From: Parapedobacter lycopersici | GTDB lineage: Bacteria > Bacteroidota > Bacteroidia > Sphingobacteriales > Sphingobacteriaceae | Assembly (NCBI RefSeq): GCF_024643285.1 | Contig: NZ_JAMSLW010000002.1 | Coordinates: 124,001 to 188,000, forward strand | Length of the DNA: 64,000 bases | Direction of reading: 5' to 3' | In this document: piece after piece, positions 1-8,345 of the stretch | Numbering within the stretch: position 1 is the first letter of the stretch | Layout of the letters: every line of letters begins with the position of its first letter | Notes under the pieces: generated by a model | Database searches by the model: none | Told to the model about the DNA's origin: nothing | The model's input: the letters and a program-made list of their open reading frames with translations, nothing else | Position numbers and translations under genes: made by a program

Positions 1-706
1 TCGTATACATGGTGTCGGCATGGGCAAGAAAGAGAATCTCATCCGGCTGCTTTCCGGGCAGCCGCCCAATCACGTTAATCCCTTTTCCATCAGAGGAAAA
101 GCGGACCTGGGCATGTAAGCGGACCGGGCTGCCTGACTGCACCGCCTCCTCAAGCAGTGGAACATCCCGGTACCCCACGCCGAAAAGCGGTGGCAGGGTC
201 GGGTCCGTACTCCTGTCCACCGGGATTGACCGGCCGTATTTATTGACACTTATGTTGGCCAGCAATTCTTTATTTTCCGGATGAACAACGATAAAACCGC
301 TATCCTGCCGGCTGAGTATACCGGAGAGTCCATTTTCCGGTGTTCCACGGCTGCCGAAAGCCAGGTCCGTCTCGATTTCCTGTTTCCCCACCTCCATACC
401 TGCCCGGCCAATTAATTCCCACCTGTCAAACGCATAGTCATCATAGTCGACCACAGGCAATGATTTTTTAAATTCCCCGTGAATGATGGCTGCTCCGGCA
501 GCGTAATGTTCGCTACCGGTGGCGCGGGGGCCGATCGCCGTACATAGCTGGTCCAGCAGCATACGGGTATACGCATTTCGCTCAGCCGCGTTACGCGGTA
601 TGCCTGCTACCGGTGCCGCGTTTATCCACCCACCCGCGCCAATCGCTATCGGTGCAAGCAGGGCCCCGGCAGACCGCGTGATAAATTCCTTCCTTGAGTA
701 CTTCAT
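1..706 (-). CDS. M28-family zinc metallopeptidase, N-terminal part (cut by window edge)
   Basis: The first 235 codons of a secreted M28-type aminopeptidase/carboxypeptidase are present; the rest lies beyond base 1. The N-terminus (KYSRKEFITRSAGALLAP) is a Tat-like signal with an S-R-K-x-F motif. Residues about 45-80 form the usual lead-in with a PRATGSE motif, residues about 90-205 look like the inserted PA-type domain, and AHAD at 228-231 carries the first zinc-binding His and Asp just before the cut. The family removes N-terminal residues from peptides outside the cytoplasm. It lies 36 bp behind the SusD gene on the same strand, so it is probably the enzyme of a SusC-SusD-peptidase operon, which hints at oligopeptide or glycopeptide use. 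The remaining metal ligands cannot be seen. Confidence 0.8.
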   Translation of the reverse strand, partial: MKYSRKEFITRSAGALLAPIAIGAGGWINAAPVAGIPRNAAERNAYTRMLLDQLCTAIGPRATGSEHYAAGAAIIHGEFKKSLPVVDYDDYAFDRWELIGRAGMEVGKQEIETDLAFGSRGTPENGLSGILSRQDSGFIVVHPENKELLANISVNKYGRSIPVDRSTDPTLPPLFGVGYRDVPLLEEAVQSGSPVRLHAQVRFSSDGKGINVIGRLPGKQPDEILFLAHADTMYT

Positions 707-742
707 CTGTTTTTATGATCGTCTGCAATAACATTCCCTGAA

Positions 743-2365
743 TTAATCTGCAGGTGTGGGAAACAGCTCGATGGGTTTCGCATCCCACCACAACCGGGTA
801 TCCATCCGGTCCGGTCCGCCGAGTAATTCCAGCGCCGTCTTAAACCCTTCGGCATTGGACGTAGTTTCAATCGGTGGGTATTCCCGTCTTCTAGCCAGTT
901 CGAACTTGGTCAGATTCGGATTGGAAGAAGCAATCAGTGCATAACCAACCGGATACCCCGTCCTTCTCCGTTCCGACCACGCTTCCCATCCGTCAGGAAA
1001 CAGGGCCAGCCATTTTTGGGTAATGATCTGTTCGAGCTGGGTCTCAAAACCTGCAGCTGCCTGGTAGGCAACAGGAATATGGGTAACCGCCGGGCTGTTC
1101 CAAGGGTCGTCAATTGGCACGGGTAAACTGGTACCCTGGATGTATGCTTCAATTTCTGCCGGCGAAGCCGTCGTTGTGGAAGAAAGTGCCATCCGGATTC
1201 CCTCTTCGTATAAATCCTTTGCGGGACTGCCCATGTTCCACCCCCGCAATGCCCCTTCGGCGCGTAAGAAATACACCTCAGCTGCCGAAATAACCCCCAT
1301 CGGTGCATTAACCCCGGCCTCGCCCCACAATCCGGTGTACAGCGGGCGCCACCGGTTTCCAATAGCGGAATAACTCAGGGTCATCCCGTTGCGGTCCCGC
1401 TGTTCCACAGGCAGTCCGTTCCGTAGGCCGCGGTACCCCCCGCCATCCCAGCGCGGCGACATGTATACGGCTGTCCGGGGGTCATCAAAACCAATGAGCA
1501 AGCTGTAAATGGTGGCGCTCATCCGCCACTCCTCGTGGTAAGTTATCTTCGATAATCCATTCAGCGAATTGATCGTCGTGGCAATTTCGCCACTTTCGGC
1601 ATTGGCCGTGATGACGCCGTCATTGATGGCTTTTTCCGCTTCGGCTCTGGCGAGTTCGGGGTCAACGTATACAACCCGCATGGCCAGCCGTAGCCGTAGC
1701 GAACCGGCAAACTTCAGCCATAGGCCAACGTCGCCGTTATACATCTGATCGTTAACACCAAACGCACTCGAGCTGCCCACATGTTCTTTGAGGACAGCCA
1801 CAGCCTCATCCAGCGTACTAAAGAAATCGTGATATATCGCTTCCTGAGAATCGTAATTCACCACCGTTTCCGCATTACCGAACTGGGAGTAGATGATCGG
1901 CCCGAAATGGTCGGTCATCCGGTGATAGGCCACCACCCGCTGTACTTTTGCAATCGCGTTTTCAACGGGCATATTGGCATCTACTGTAAATTTTTCCACG
2001 AAAGCCAGCTGTGTCGCCACCATGGCGTAGAAGTTAGACCATAACCGGTCTTTATGTGCGCCGGCATCCACGTACTGGTCGGATTCGAATGCCGGGTGGA
2101 TATTGGAATGGTACTGCGCATAGCGGTCCGAATACAGTGCGGAATTCCAGATGTAGGTACTCATTCCGCTGACTGAATTGTACTGGGCCTGCGCAAACGC
2201 CTGTCCCAGCAGATTTGCATCAATCTTATCCACTACAATCTGGTCCTGGGGGGTGTTCAGTTCATCAAATTCTGAAGTACAGGACAGCATACTGATTAGC
2301 GTAAATGCGGCAAGGGCCATATAAAAATGTCCGAAGCGCTGCTTACTATTTCGTTGACGTCTCAT
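743..2365 (-). CDS. SusD/RagB-type nutrient-binding outer-membrane lipoprotein (pair 1)
   Basis: A 540-residue surface lipoprotein of the SusD-like_2 type that captures a substrate and acts as the lid of its SusC partner. The signal peptide ends in SMLSC, so Cys29 is the likely lipidated residue. The mature part opens with the TSEFDELN segment usual for the family and contains an AEVYFLRAEGALRGWNMG helix pair and a GWEAWSERRRTGYP segment near the C-terminus. It starts 42 bp after the SusC gene and is followed at 36 bp by the M28 peptidase gene. It is clearly homologous along its length to the second SusD in the window, which suggests duplication of a susCD unit. The substrate cannot be read from the sequence. 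Confidence 0.92.
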   Translation of the reverse strand: MRRQRNSKQRFGHFYMALAAFTLISMLSCTSEFDELNTPQDQIVVDKIDANLLGQAFAQAQYNSVSGMSTYIWNSALYSDRYAQYHSNIHPAFESDQYVDAGAHKDRLWSNFYAMVATQLAFVEKFTVDANMPVENAIAKVQRVVAYHRMTDHFGPIIYSQFGNAETVVNYDSQEAIYHDFFSTLDEAVAVLKEHVGSSSAFGVNDQMYNGDVGLWLKFAGSLRLRLAMRVVYVDPELARAEAEKAINDGVITANAESGEIATTINSLNGLSKITYHEEWRMSATIYSLLIGFDDPRTAVYMSPRWDGGGYRGLRNGLPVEQRDRNGMTLSYSAIGNRWRPLYTGLWGEAGVNAPMGVISAAEVYFLRAEGALRGWNMGSPAKDLYEEGIRMALSSTTTASPAEIEAYIQGTSLPVPIDDPWNSPAVTHIPVAYQAAAGFETQLEQIITQKWLALFPDGWEAWSERRRTGYPVGYALIASSNPNLTKFELARRREYPPIETTSNAEGFKTALELLGGPDRMDTRLWWDAKPIELFPTPAD

Positions 2366-2407
2366 GATTCATGATTTTACGTAAGGATTCATAATTACCC
2401 GGTATAC

Positions 2408-5400
2408 TTAAAAATCGATTTTCAGGTTCAGGCCGTAGGACCGGGTGGTCGGCGGACTGAACGACGATTGTCCCTCAGATATCACGCCGGTGCCTGCCGT
2501 AATATCCGGATCGATGGTCTTTGATGCACGATACAAAAACAGGAGATTCCTGCCCACAATGGCCAACCGTGCACCGGCGATCGGCAATTTTTCGATTAAC
2601 GACGCGGGTAAAGCAAAGCCGAGGGTGACTTCCCGTAAGCGGGTATTGGTCATGCTCTCCACGAATGCTTCACCGACGGGGTTAACCACGCCACCGGTAG
2701 CCCGCCAGAATGTCTGTGCATTTACCGGGATATCGTTGGGGCTTCCGTCCTGTTTCACCGCGCTGTACTCCGCAAACAAGTTTTCGCCAAATACAAGTCC
2801 ACCTTCCCGGCCGGCCAGTGTTTCTTCCGTCAGGCCCTCAAACTTTAACATGGCATCGGTAACCGATAATATCGTGCCCCCCTGCCGATGGTCGATCAGG
2901 AAACTGAGACTGAAGTTTTTGTAGGTCAGTGTATTGTTTATGGCCCCCATCCAGTCGGGGATCGCATTAGCCACAGCCCGGTTCCGGGAACCTGAATTCA
3001 GCGGCTGCCCGTTATCGCCCACGACAATATTTCCCTGGTCATCGCGCAGCCAGCCGACTGAAAAAATCTGACCGAACGGCTGTCCCTGGATCACAACAAA
3101 ATCACGGAAACTCTGGTCAGACCCGACAATTAACTTGGGCCGTTGGTCATTAAGCGCTTTAACCAGGTTGCGGTTCCGTGAAAAAGTCACATTGGTTTCC
3201 CATACCAGGTTCGCATTTCGGACCGGTGCGCCATTTAGACTAATCTCAATGCCTTTATTTTCCACGTTGCCCCCGTTGGTAAAATACTCCGAAGCACCCG
3301 ACCCGGGAGGCAGTGCGACCGTAAATAATTGGTTCAGCGTATTCGTTTTATACCCGGTAATGCTGAAACCCAGCCGGTCATTGAATAACCCGACATCCAG
3401 GCCGACTTCATACGCATTGGTTTCTTCGGGCCGCAGGTCGCTATTGGGCAATGTGCTGCTCAGCTGCAGAAATCCATTGGCGCCACCGGCACTGAAGGCC
3501 GCTGTCCGGCTTAGCCGGTAAGCGGGGCCACTGCTGCCCACTTTTGCCCAGGATCCCCGCAGCTTGGCGAGATTAATCCATTCGGGAACGGCAATCAGAT
3601 CCGACAGGATCGCACTTAATCCCACCGAAGGGTAAAAATAAGAGCGATTGGATGCCGGCAACGTAGAACTCCAGTCGTTTCTTCCGGTTACATCGAGGAA
3701 TAATACATTCCGCCAACCGAGGTGAGCAAATGCATATAATGAATGAATGTCCATATTGGGACCCGGGGAATTACTGGTCAGTCCATCCAGCGTATTTGAC
3801 AACGTCCAGAAATCGGGCACAATCATCGCCACCCCGGTATTTGAGCTCAGCGACGAATTACGCTCCTGCCGGATGTTGCCACCCACATTAACGTCAAACT
3901 GCCAGTCCTGATTAAACGTCTTGTTATAGGTAAGGAGAAAATCGCTGTTAAACAACGACGTATTCCTTTTCGACACCGTATACCTGCCATTTAATGCCCG
4001 GGCATAGAAATCCCGCGATAAGCGTTCCTCACTGCCATTGAATACATTATCAAATGAGGCCCGCACCATTAATCGGATTTCATCGGTAAACTGATATGAC
4101 AATGATGCCATCCCGATCGTCCGTTCACGCGGACTGATGTTACTGGCACGATGGATTAAAAAATAAGGGTTCAGCCCCAGCGTGGAGCCCGGCGTCCAGT
4201 AATTTTGCAGGATAATACCATTGGCATTCGTATAGGAATAGTTCCTGGCATCTTCGGTCCGGATATTCCGGGGCATCATATATATCTGCTTCGTCGGATT
4301 AAAGTTGTTGATGTCTTCGATCAGCGGATCATGGGTCGTCTGTTTCATGTAGTCGATCTTGGCATCCACGGACAGCCTGTCGGTCAGCTGGCTATTCAAC
4401 CGCACAGCCAGGTTATTCCTGCCCAGCTTATTCCCCGGGATAATACCCGCGGCATCCGTGCGCGTATAGGTTAACATGCCCTGCATTTTCTCACCCCCCA
4501 TGGTGGCCACCAGGTTAGTCGCTGTATTATATCCCCGCTGGAAGGCGTCGCGGATATTATCAGGCTGCGGCGTTAAACTGTACTGTGCTCCCGCATCTTC
4601 CGGCCGGATGGACCACGAAGCGACCTGCTGGCCCTCCATCCTCGGCCCCCATGACGATTCGGCATTGGCCTGATAAACCCCGCCTATGCCCTGACCGTAT
4701 GCGTTCTGGAAAGGAATATTATGGATGGGCTCCAGTAGTTGGGTCGTTTGGTTGAGACTGACACTTACCGTACCTGCCCGGCCTCGTTTCGTTTCGATAA
4801 TAATTACCCCATTCTGTGCTGCGGAGCCATACAATGCTGCGGCATTCGGTCCCTGTAATATATTAAGCGATGCAATGTTATCTGGACTGATGTCCGAGGG
4901 ATCGCCGACAATGGGAACCCCGTCAATCACATAGAGCGGCTGGCTGTCACCGGAAATAGAGCGGTTACCCCGGAGAACCACCCGGTTCGACGCCCCGACA
5001 CCGGCTCCCGATGTGGATAGCGTTAGTCCCGGCACCTTACCCTGGAGCGAAGTCACCACGTTCAGCTCGCGTGCCTCCGTCAGTTGCTCCGTGTCAATGC
5101 TTTGCGTGCTATAGGTAAGTGAACGCTTTTCGCGTTCGATACCCAGCGCGGTTACTACGACTTCTTCCAGGGCGGTTGATTCATCCTTCAGTACCACCTC
5201 AATGGTCTGCCGGCCGTTTACAGGAATCTCCTGTGCAACAAAACCAACATAGGTAAACACCAGGACACCGTTTTCGGGTGCGTTAATGGAAAAATTACCC
5301 GAAGCGTCGGTAGTGGTGCCCGAACCCGTTCCCTTCAGGGAAACACTGACACCCGTTACCCCGTTGCCGTTGACATCGGTTACCCGGCCTCTTACCGCAG

Positions 5401-5602
5401 CCTGGGTTTGACCGACCGCCACGGCGGCCGGACTTCGGTTTACGGGCATTGCATCCGCACCCAGGGTGGAAACTAACAGTAACAATGGGTAGAGGCCGGC
5501 GCGACCAATAAATTTAGGAATGGACAGACACGGCCTGGTCAGGAAACCGGAGTTGGATCGTCCCTTGGCACAATGGGCCAGCGGGACTGTGAAAAGTTCC
5601 AT
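2408..5602 (-). CDS. SusC/RagA-type TonB-dependent outer-membrane transporter (pair 1)
   Basis: A 1064-residue TonB-dependent channel that would import the ligand held by the neighbouring SusD. A signal segment lies at about residues 30-50, a CarboxypepD-regulatory-like domain at about 68-140, a TonB-box-like EEVVVTALG at 146-154, then the plug with the family motif GNRSISGDSQPLYVIDGVP, then a long barrel ending in F. There is no STN domain, so unlike SusC 2 it probably does not signal to an anti-sigma factor. The ATG at 5602 is the only ATG before the signal segment. Its leader carries one copy of a duplicated hairpin element (5614-5690). Reading in from the operon upstream is possible but a terminator-like hairpin lies between. 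Confidence 0.92.
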   Translation of the reverse strand: MELFTVPLAHCAKGRSNSGFLTRPCLSIPKFIGRAGLYPLLLLVSTLGADAMPVNRSPAAVAVGQTQAAVRGRVTDVNGNGVTGVSVSLKGTGSGTTTDASGNFSINAPENGVLVFTYVGFVAQEIPVNGRQTIEVVLKDESTALEEVVVTALGIEREKRSLTYSTQSIDTEQLTEARELNVVTSLQGKVPGLTLSTSGAGVGASNRVVLRGNRSISGDSQPLYVIDGVPIVGDPSDISPDNIASLNILQGPNAAALYGSAAQNGVIIIETKRGRAGTVSVSLNQTTQLLEPIHNIPFQNAYGQGIGGVYQANAESSWGPRMEGQQVASWSIRPEDAGAQYSLTPQPDNIRDAFQRGYNTATNLVATMGGEKMQGMLTYTRTDAAGIIPGNKLGRNNLAVRLNSQLTDRLSVDAKIDYMKQTTHDPLIEDINNFNPTKQIYMMPRNIRTEDARNYSYTNANGIILQNYWTPGSTLGLNPYFLIHRASNISPRERTIGMASLSYQFTDEIRLMVRASFDNVFNGSEERLSRDFYARALNGRYTVSKRNTSLFNSDFLLTYNKTFNQDWQFDVNVGGNIRQERNSSLSSNTGVAMIVPDFWTLSNTLDGLTSNSPGPNMDIHSLYAFAHLGWRNVLFLDVTGRNDWSSTLPASNRSYFYPSVGLSAILSDLIAVPEWINLAKLRGSWAKVGSSGPAYRLSRTAAFSAGGANGFLQLSSTLPNSDLRPEETNAYEVGLDVGLFNDRLGFSITGYKTNTLNQLFTVALPPGSGASEYFTNGGNVENKGIEISLNGAPVRNANLVWETNVTFSRNRNLVKALNDQRPKLIVGSDQSFRDFVVIQGQPFGQIFSVGWLRDDQGNIVVGDNGQPLNSGSRNRAVANAIPDWMGAINNTLTYKNFSLSFLIDHRQGGTILSVTDAMLKFEGLTEETLAGREGGLVFGENLFAEYSAVKQDGSPNDIPVNAQTFWRATGGVVNPVGEAFVESMTNTRLREVTLGFALPASLIEKLPIAGARLAIVGRNLLFLYRASKTIDPDITAGTGVISEGQSSFSPPTTRSYGLNLKIDF

Positions 5603-5613
5603 AATTAGGATCG

Positions 5614-5690
5614 TTTAAGTTAAACAAAAACAGCTTGCTCTCGCTAAGAATAAGTAAGGAACGGCTATGACAACTGATTCGGGTCGGTTG
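5614..5690. repeat. Structured direct repeat, copy 1 (susC 1 leader)
   Basis: A 24-bp block at 5614-5637 (core AGTTAAACAAAAACAGC on the plus strand) is identical to 5927-5950. After 33 bp follows a hairpin at 5671-5690 (CAACTGA, loop TTCGGG, TCGGTTG, with one T-G wobble). The same arrangement and spacing recur in copy 2. On the minus strand the block ends 11 nt before the start codon of susC 1, so this copy is part of that gene's leader. Confidence 0.75.
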
Positions 5691-5775
5691 CCACGAGCCG
5701 CGGATTTTACTGAACTATTCAATAAAACCGGTGCCTTATGGAAAATTGAATTTTACATTTCATTGGTTAGTAAAT

Positions 5776-5783
5776 CAAAACTA
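5776..5783 (-). promoter_or_regulatory. Possible -7 box for susC 1
   Basis: On the minus strand this reads TAGTTTTG, which fits the Bacteroidota TAnnTTTG -7 box. It would give a leader of about 165 nt that includes the copy 1 hairpin. No TTTG -33 box is seen at the right distance, and an isolated 6-base match is expected by chance several times per 64 kb, so support is weak. Confidence 0.3.
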
Positions 5784-5926
5784 TTTATTAACTAGACCTT
5801 TAATGATTAAAAACTCCCGCTTTCTTTTTCTTTTTGTTCAAAACGGGCGGTTACGAAGTGATCTATCGGAGTGTCGTTCTGTGGGGTCGGTAGGCAAAAT
5901 CAAAAAAATTCATACATTTGTTCTGT

Positions 5927-6009
5927 TTTAAGTTAAACAAAAACAGCTTGTCATTCCTTATGGAATGGATTTAAAACACCATACCAGCACGATTCGGGTC
6001 GCGCTGGTA
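5927..6009. repeat. Structured direct repeat, copy 2
   Basis: The block 5927-5950 is identical to copy 1 over 24 bp. The hairpin at 5982-6009 (TACCAGC, one A-C mismatch, CGA, loop TTCGGG, TCG, GCTGGTA) keeps the GATTCGGGTC apex of copy 1 while the lower stem is changed on both sides so that pairing is kept. The block-to-hairpin spacing is the same as in copy 1. Apart from these repeats and the terminator hairpin, I see no gene in the 474-bp gap 5603-6076. Confidence 0.75.
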
Positions 6010-6014
6010 AACAT

Positions 6015-6058
6015 GAAGCCCCCTGATTTTATTGGCAACTCTAAAACCAGGGGGCTTC
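6015..6058 (-). terminator. Hairpin terminator after the pectate lyase/transglutaminase operon
   Basis: A perfect 11-bp stem (GAAGCCCCCTG at 6015-6025 with its complement at 6048-6058) and a 22-nt loop lie just downstream of the transglutaminase-like gene. T-runs are poor on both sides (slightly better on the plus strand), so it may work in either direction or mainly as an mRNA 3' end. Confidence 0.6.
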
Positions 6059-6076
6059 TTACATTCCATCAATTTA

Positions 6077-8335
6077 CTACGGTTTGTTTTCCTCCTTAAC
6101 CAATGGCTTAAATGGTTCCCGGTAATGCCAAAGTATATTCAGCGAAGAAGGTTTGCCAACGACTCCGACGGTATTTATTGTACGCATCTCCAATGTATTA
6201 AGTGCTGCGGGTCTTAATTTCCATGTAAACCCAGCCGCTGAGCGCTGCCATCCCTGGCCATTGATATTGATTTCAAAGGACTCGAAGTTGGGCGTGGATG
6301 TAATCATCTGAATATCGATCTCGCCCTCCTGTGCCCCATGGGTAGCCGAATACTGCACTTGGTTAAGCGTAGGGTAGAAGTCAGCTTCCCGGTCCGAGTA
6401 CAGGGCGTACTGCAATTTTCTGGGGGTGGCACTATCATACCAGTTCACATAACCATTCCATGGCCATTCGATCTGCAGACCATTGCTGACCGGCCTGGGC
6501 ATGGGATTCGATAGAAAATCACTACGCGGAATAAACCGAATAAAACCAGCCAGTATATGTTGGGGCGGTGGATTTTTAGGATCATTTAGGTGTGCTGTGA
6601 AAGTTGAAAAATTCAGTGGCTGCTTCACGCGCTCTATCCCTTCTACTCTCCACGCCCACGGAACCGGACTGGTCCAATCAATTGGCCTTCTTGCTGAAAA
6701 CCCAAGTTCCTGCAGGAAAAACTGATGCTGCTCAAGTACATTCAATGGTATTCCTGTCAACGTGTTATATTCATAAGAGTCAAAAACACTTTCGGGGTCA
6801 ACAAGTACCCACTTGCCAAGTTCATCAACATATACCTCAACTGTTTCGTGAGCGAAAATATTGGTATGCCTCACATTGTATCCGAGTGCCTGCAAGGCTT
6901 GCATAAAAACAACCGAAAATTGCATACACATGCCCCCTGCTCCAAACTTTTCCCTCCGCTCCAAAATGTGGTTTGCATTCCATTCGGGGTATTCTACCGA
7001 GGGGAGTTCGTGTTTCCAAAGTGAAGAAACCAGATGCCTGATACGGTTTATCTTCTCAAAATCGCCTTGCGTATCCTCCACGAGTTTCAGCAGTTTTAAT
7101 TTTTCCTTGAGTAACTGAAGCTCCGGGTGGTTGGCATCTTCGTATTTTATCTTGAATGAGGGATAGCGATGGACGGGGTTGCGCGCCGACACGATAGCGT
7201 AATCGCCCTTGGTCAAGGTATCCGCATTTATGCTGCGATGTATGGCTACCCGGTGAACCACCGGCGTGCGAAGGGGATTTTCAGTAGATAACACAGCCCG
7301 CCATTGCAGGTAACGGTGACCGCTTGCAGGAATTGCGAATGTGAAATCACCTCCCTCGCCAACCCTGCGCCACGCTCCCCAGTCTGTACTGTGCATATCC
7401 TGTGTATTCGCCGTCCGTATTTCCCAAATAACACTCGTCTCTTTCGGAAGAAAGGCGTTTGCCTCCATTTGCAGGCTTTGTATACTGCATTGAGGTACCA
7501 CAACCTGATTTTCTGAAGTCGACCAAAGGTCGATGGGGGGGGATGCAAGTATGCCTGTCGACTCAAACCGTTCTAAATGCAGCCTGACTGTATATTCCCC
7601 CACAATGGAATCCCCCGGCCCCAATTTCCCTACGGACCAAGTCCGCCCCCCGTCAACGGATTTTGCTGAAGTGGCACCCACGGCTATCTTTTTTAACAAC
7701 GGTGAACCGGCTTCTTGCTCCGGATCGATCTGACCTGCGGAAGTCAACGCCGTATTTCCTCCGTATGTGAATTTGCCCCCGCCCCCCTCATACTCATCTT
7801 CGCGCGCAAACAACAGCTCATATCCGGCGTTCTTCGGTGCATCGCATCCAATAATGATTTCGTTCAAGCCTTTTTTTAATGTGGCAGCAGGTATTTCCAC
7901 CCACCGCCATGAAGGCTCATGCCATGAAGCCGTTACGCCCGCGACATCCGTTCCATTAACTTTTAAATAATATGGCGGATCGCCCTCGGCGTCCTTTGAC
8001 TTGATCATAAAAAACACAACATGTGTTTTCGACGAAACCGGCACTTCATCCAACACAAACTGTTTTCGGATAAGCACCCCTTCATGGATCGGTTCCAAAA
8101 ATGTTCCTTTTTGGCTCCAGCCCGCCCCAGGGCCATCGTTTTCGAGGAGTTTGTAGTTGTATAATGAAACACCGTTAGCCAAAGGTGCAATCATAACGTC
8201 GTTTACAAACCCGTTTTTGTAGGCTTCTATGGCACTCAAATCAGTAGTTACCTGTGTTGATTGGGCATTGGCACGTGTCGTGAAAAGCGCTATGAGTATA
8301 CCCGCTATTCCAACTGTTACGGTATGTTTTCTCAT
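6077..8335 (-). CDS. Secreted transglutaminase-like multidomain protein (paralogue 1)
   Basis: A 752-residue exported protein with a signal peptide (residues 1-24, cleavage after NAQ or ANA). Residues about 85-180 look like a beta-sandwich lectin-like domain, an Asp-box (SVDGGRTW) sits at 226-233, and a transglutaminase/cysteine-protease-like core follows with Cys470 (GGMCMQFS), His496 (AHETVEVY) and Asp513 (VDPES) as the expected triad. A C-terminal Ig-like domain ends near PSSLNI. It starts 10 bp after the pectate lyase gene, so the two are probably co-transcribed. The fold can support peptide hydrolysis, transfer or isopeptide chemistry, and the real reaction is unknown. The same order of segments is found in the gene at 61552-63756. 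Confidence 0.85.
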   Translation of the reverse strand: MRKHTVTVGIAGILIALFTTRANAQSTQVTTDLSAIEAYKNGFVNDVMIAPLANGVSLYNYKLLENDGPGAGWSQKGTFLEPIHEGVLIRKQFVLDEVPVSSKTHVVFFMIKSKDAEGDPPYYLKVNGTDVAGVTASWHEPSWRWVEIPAATLKKGLNEIIIGCDAPKNAGYELLFAREDEYEGGGGKFTYGGNTALTSAGQIDPEQEAGSPLLKKIAVGATSAKSVDGGRTWSVGKLGPGDSIVGEYTVRLHLERFESTGILASPPIDLWSTSENQVVVPQCSIQSLQMEANAFLPKETSVIWEIRTANTQDMHSTDWGAWRRVGEGGDFTFAIPASGHRYLQWRAVLSTENPLRTPVVHRVAIHRSINADTLTKGDYAIVSARNPVHRYPSFKIKYEDANHPELQLLKEKLKLLKLVEDTQGDFEKINRIRHLVSSLWKHELPSVEYPEWNANHILERREKFGAGGMCMQFSVVFMQALQALGYNVRHTNIFAHETVEVYVDELGKWVLVDPESVFDSYEYNTLTGIPLNVLEQHQFFLQELGFSARRPIDWTSPVPWAWRVEGIERVKQPLNFSTFTAHLNDPKNPPPQHILAGFIRFIPRSDFLSNPMPRPVSNGLQIEWPWNGYVNWYDSATPRKLQYALYSDREADFYPTLNQVQYSATHGAQEGEIDIQMITSTPNFESFEININGQGWQRSAAGFTWKLRPAALNTLEMRTINTVGVVGKPSSLNILWHYREPFKPLVKEENKP

Positions 8336-8345
8336 CTTGAAAAAA

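Larger units (their letters stand above)
5927..6060 (+). ncRNA. Candidate small RNA upstream of susC 1
   Basis: A plus-strand -7-like box TACATTTG (5913-5920) is followed by the repeat block (5927-5950), a small hairpin CATTCC/GGAATG (5952-5967), the TTCGGG-loop hairpin (5982-6009) and a long terminator-like hairpin (6015-6058). Together these would make an RNA of about 130 nt, with no credible reading frame. The opposite reading, a duplicated susC leader on the minus strand, explains the repeat equally well, so transcription direction is open. Confidence 0.3.

Noticed and set aside
5731-5931. A 66-codon plus-strand open frame in the gap before susC 1.
   Set aside because: AT-rich chance frame with no domain, ending inside the repeat block; structure of the region is better explained by RNA elements.
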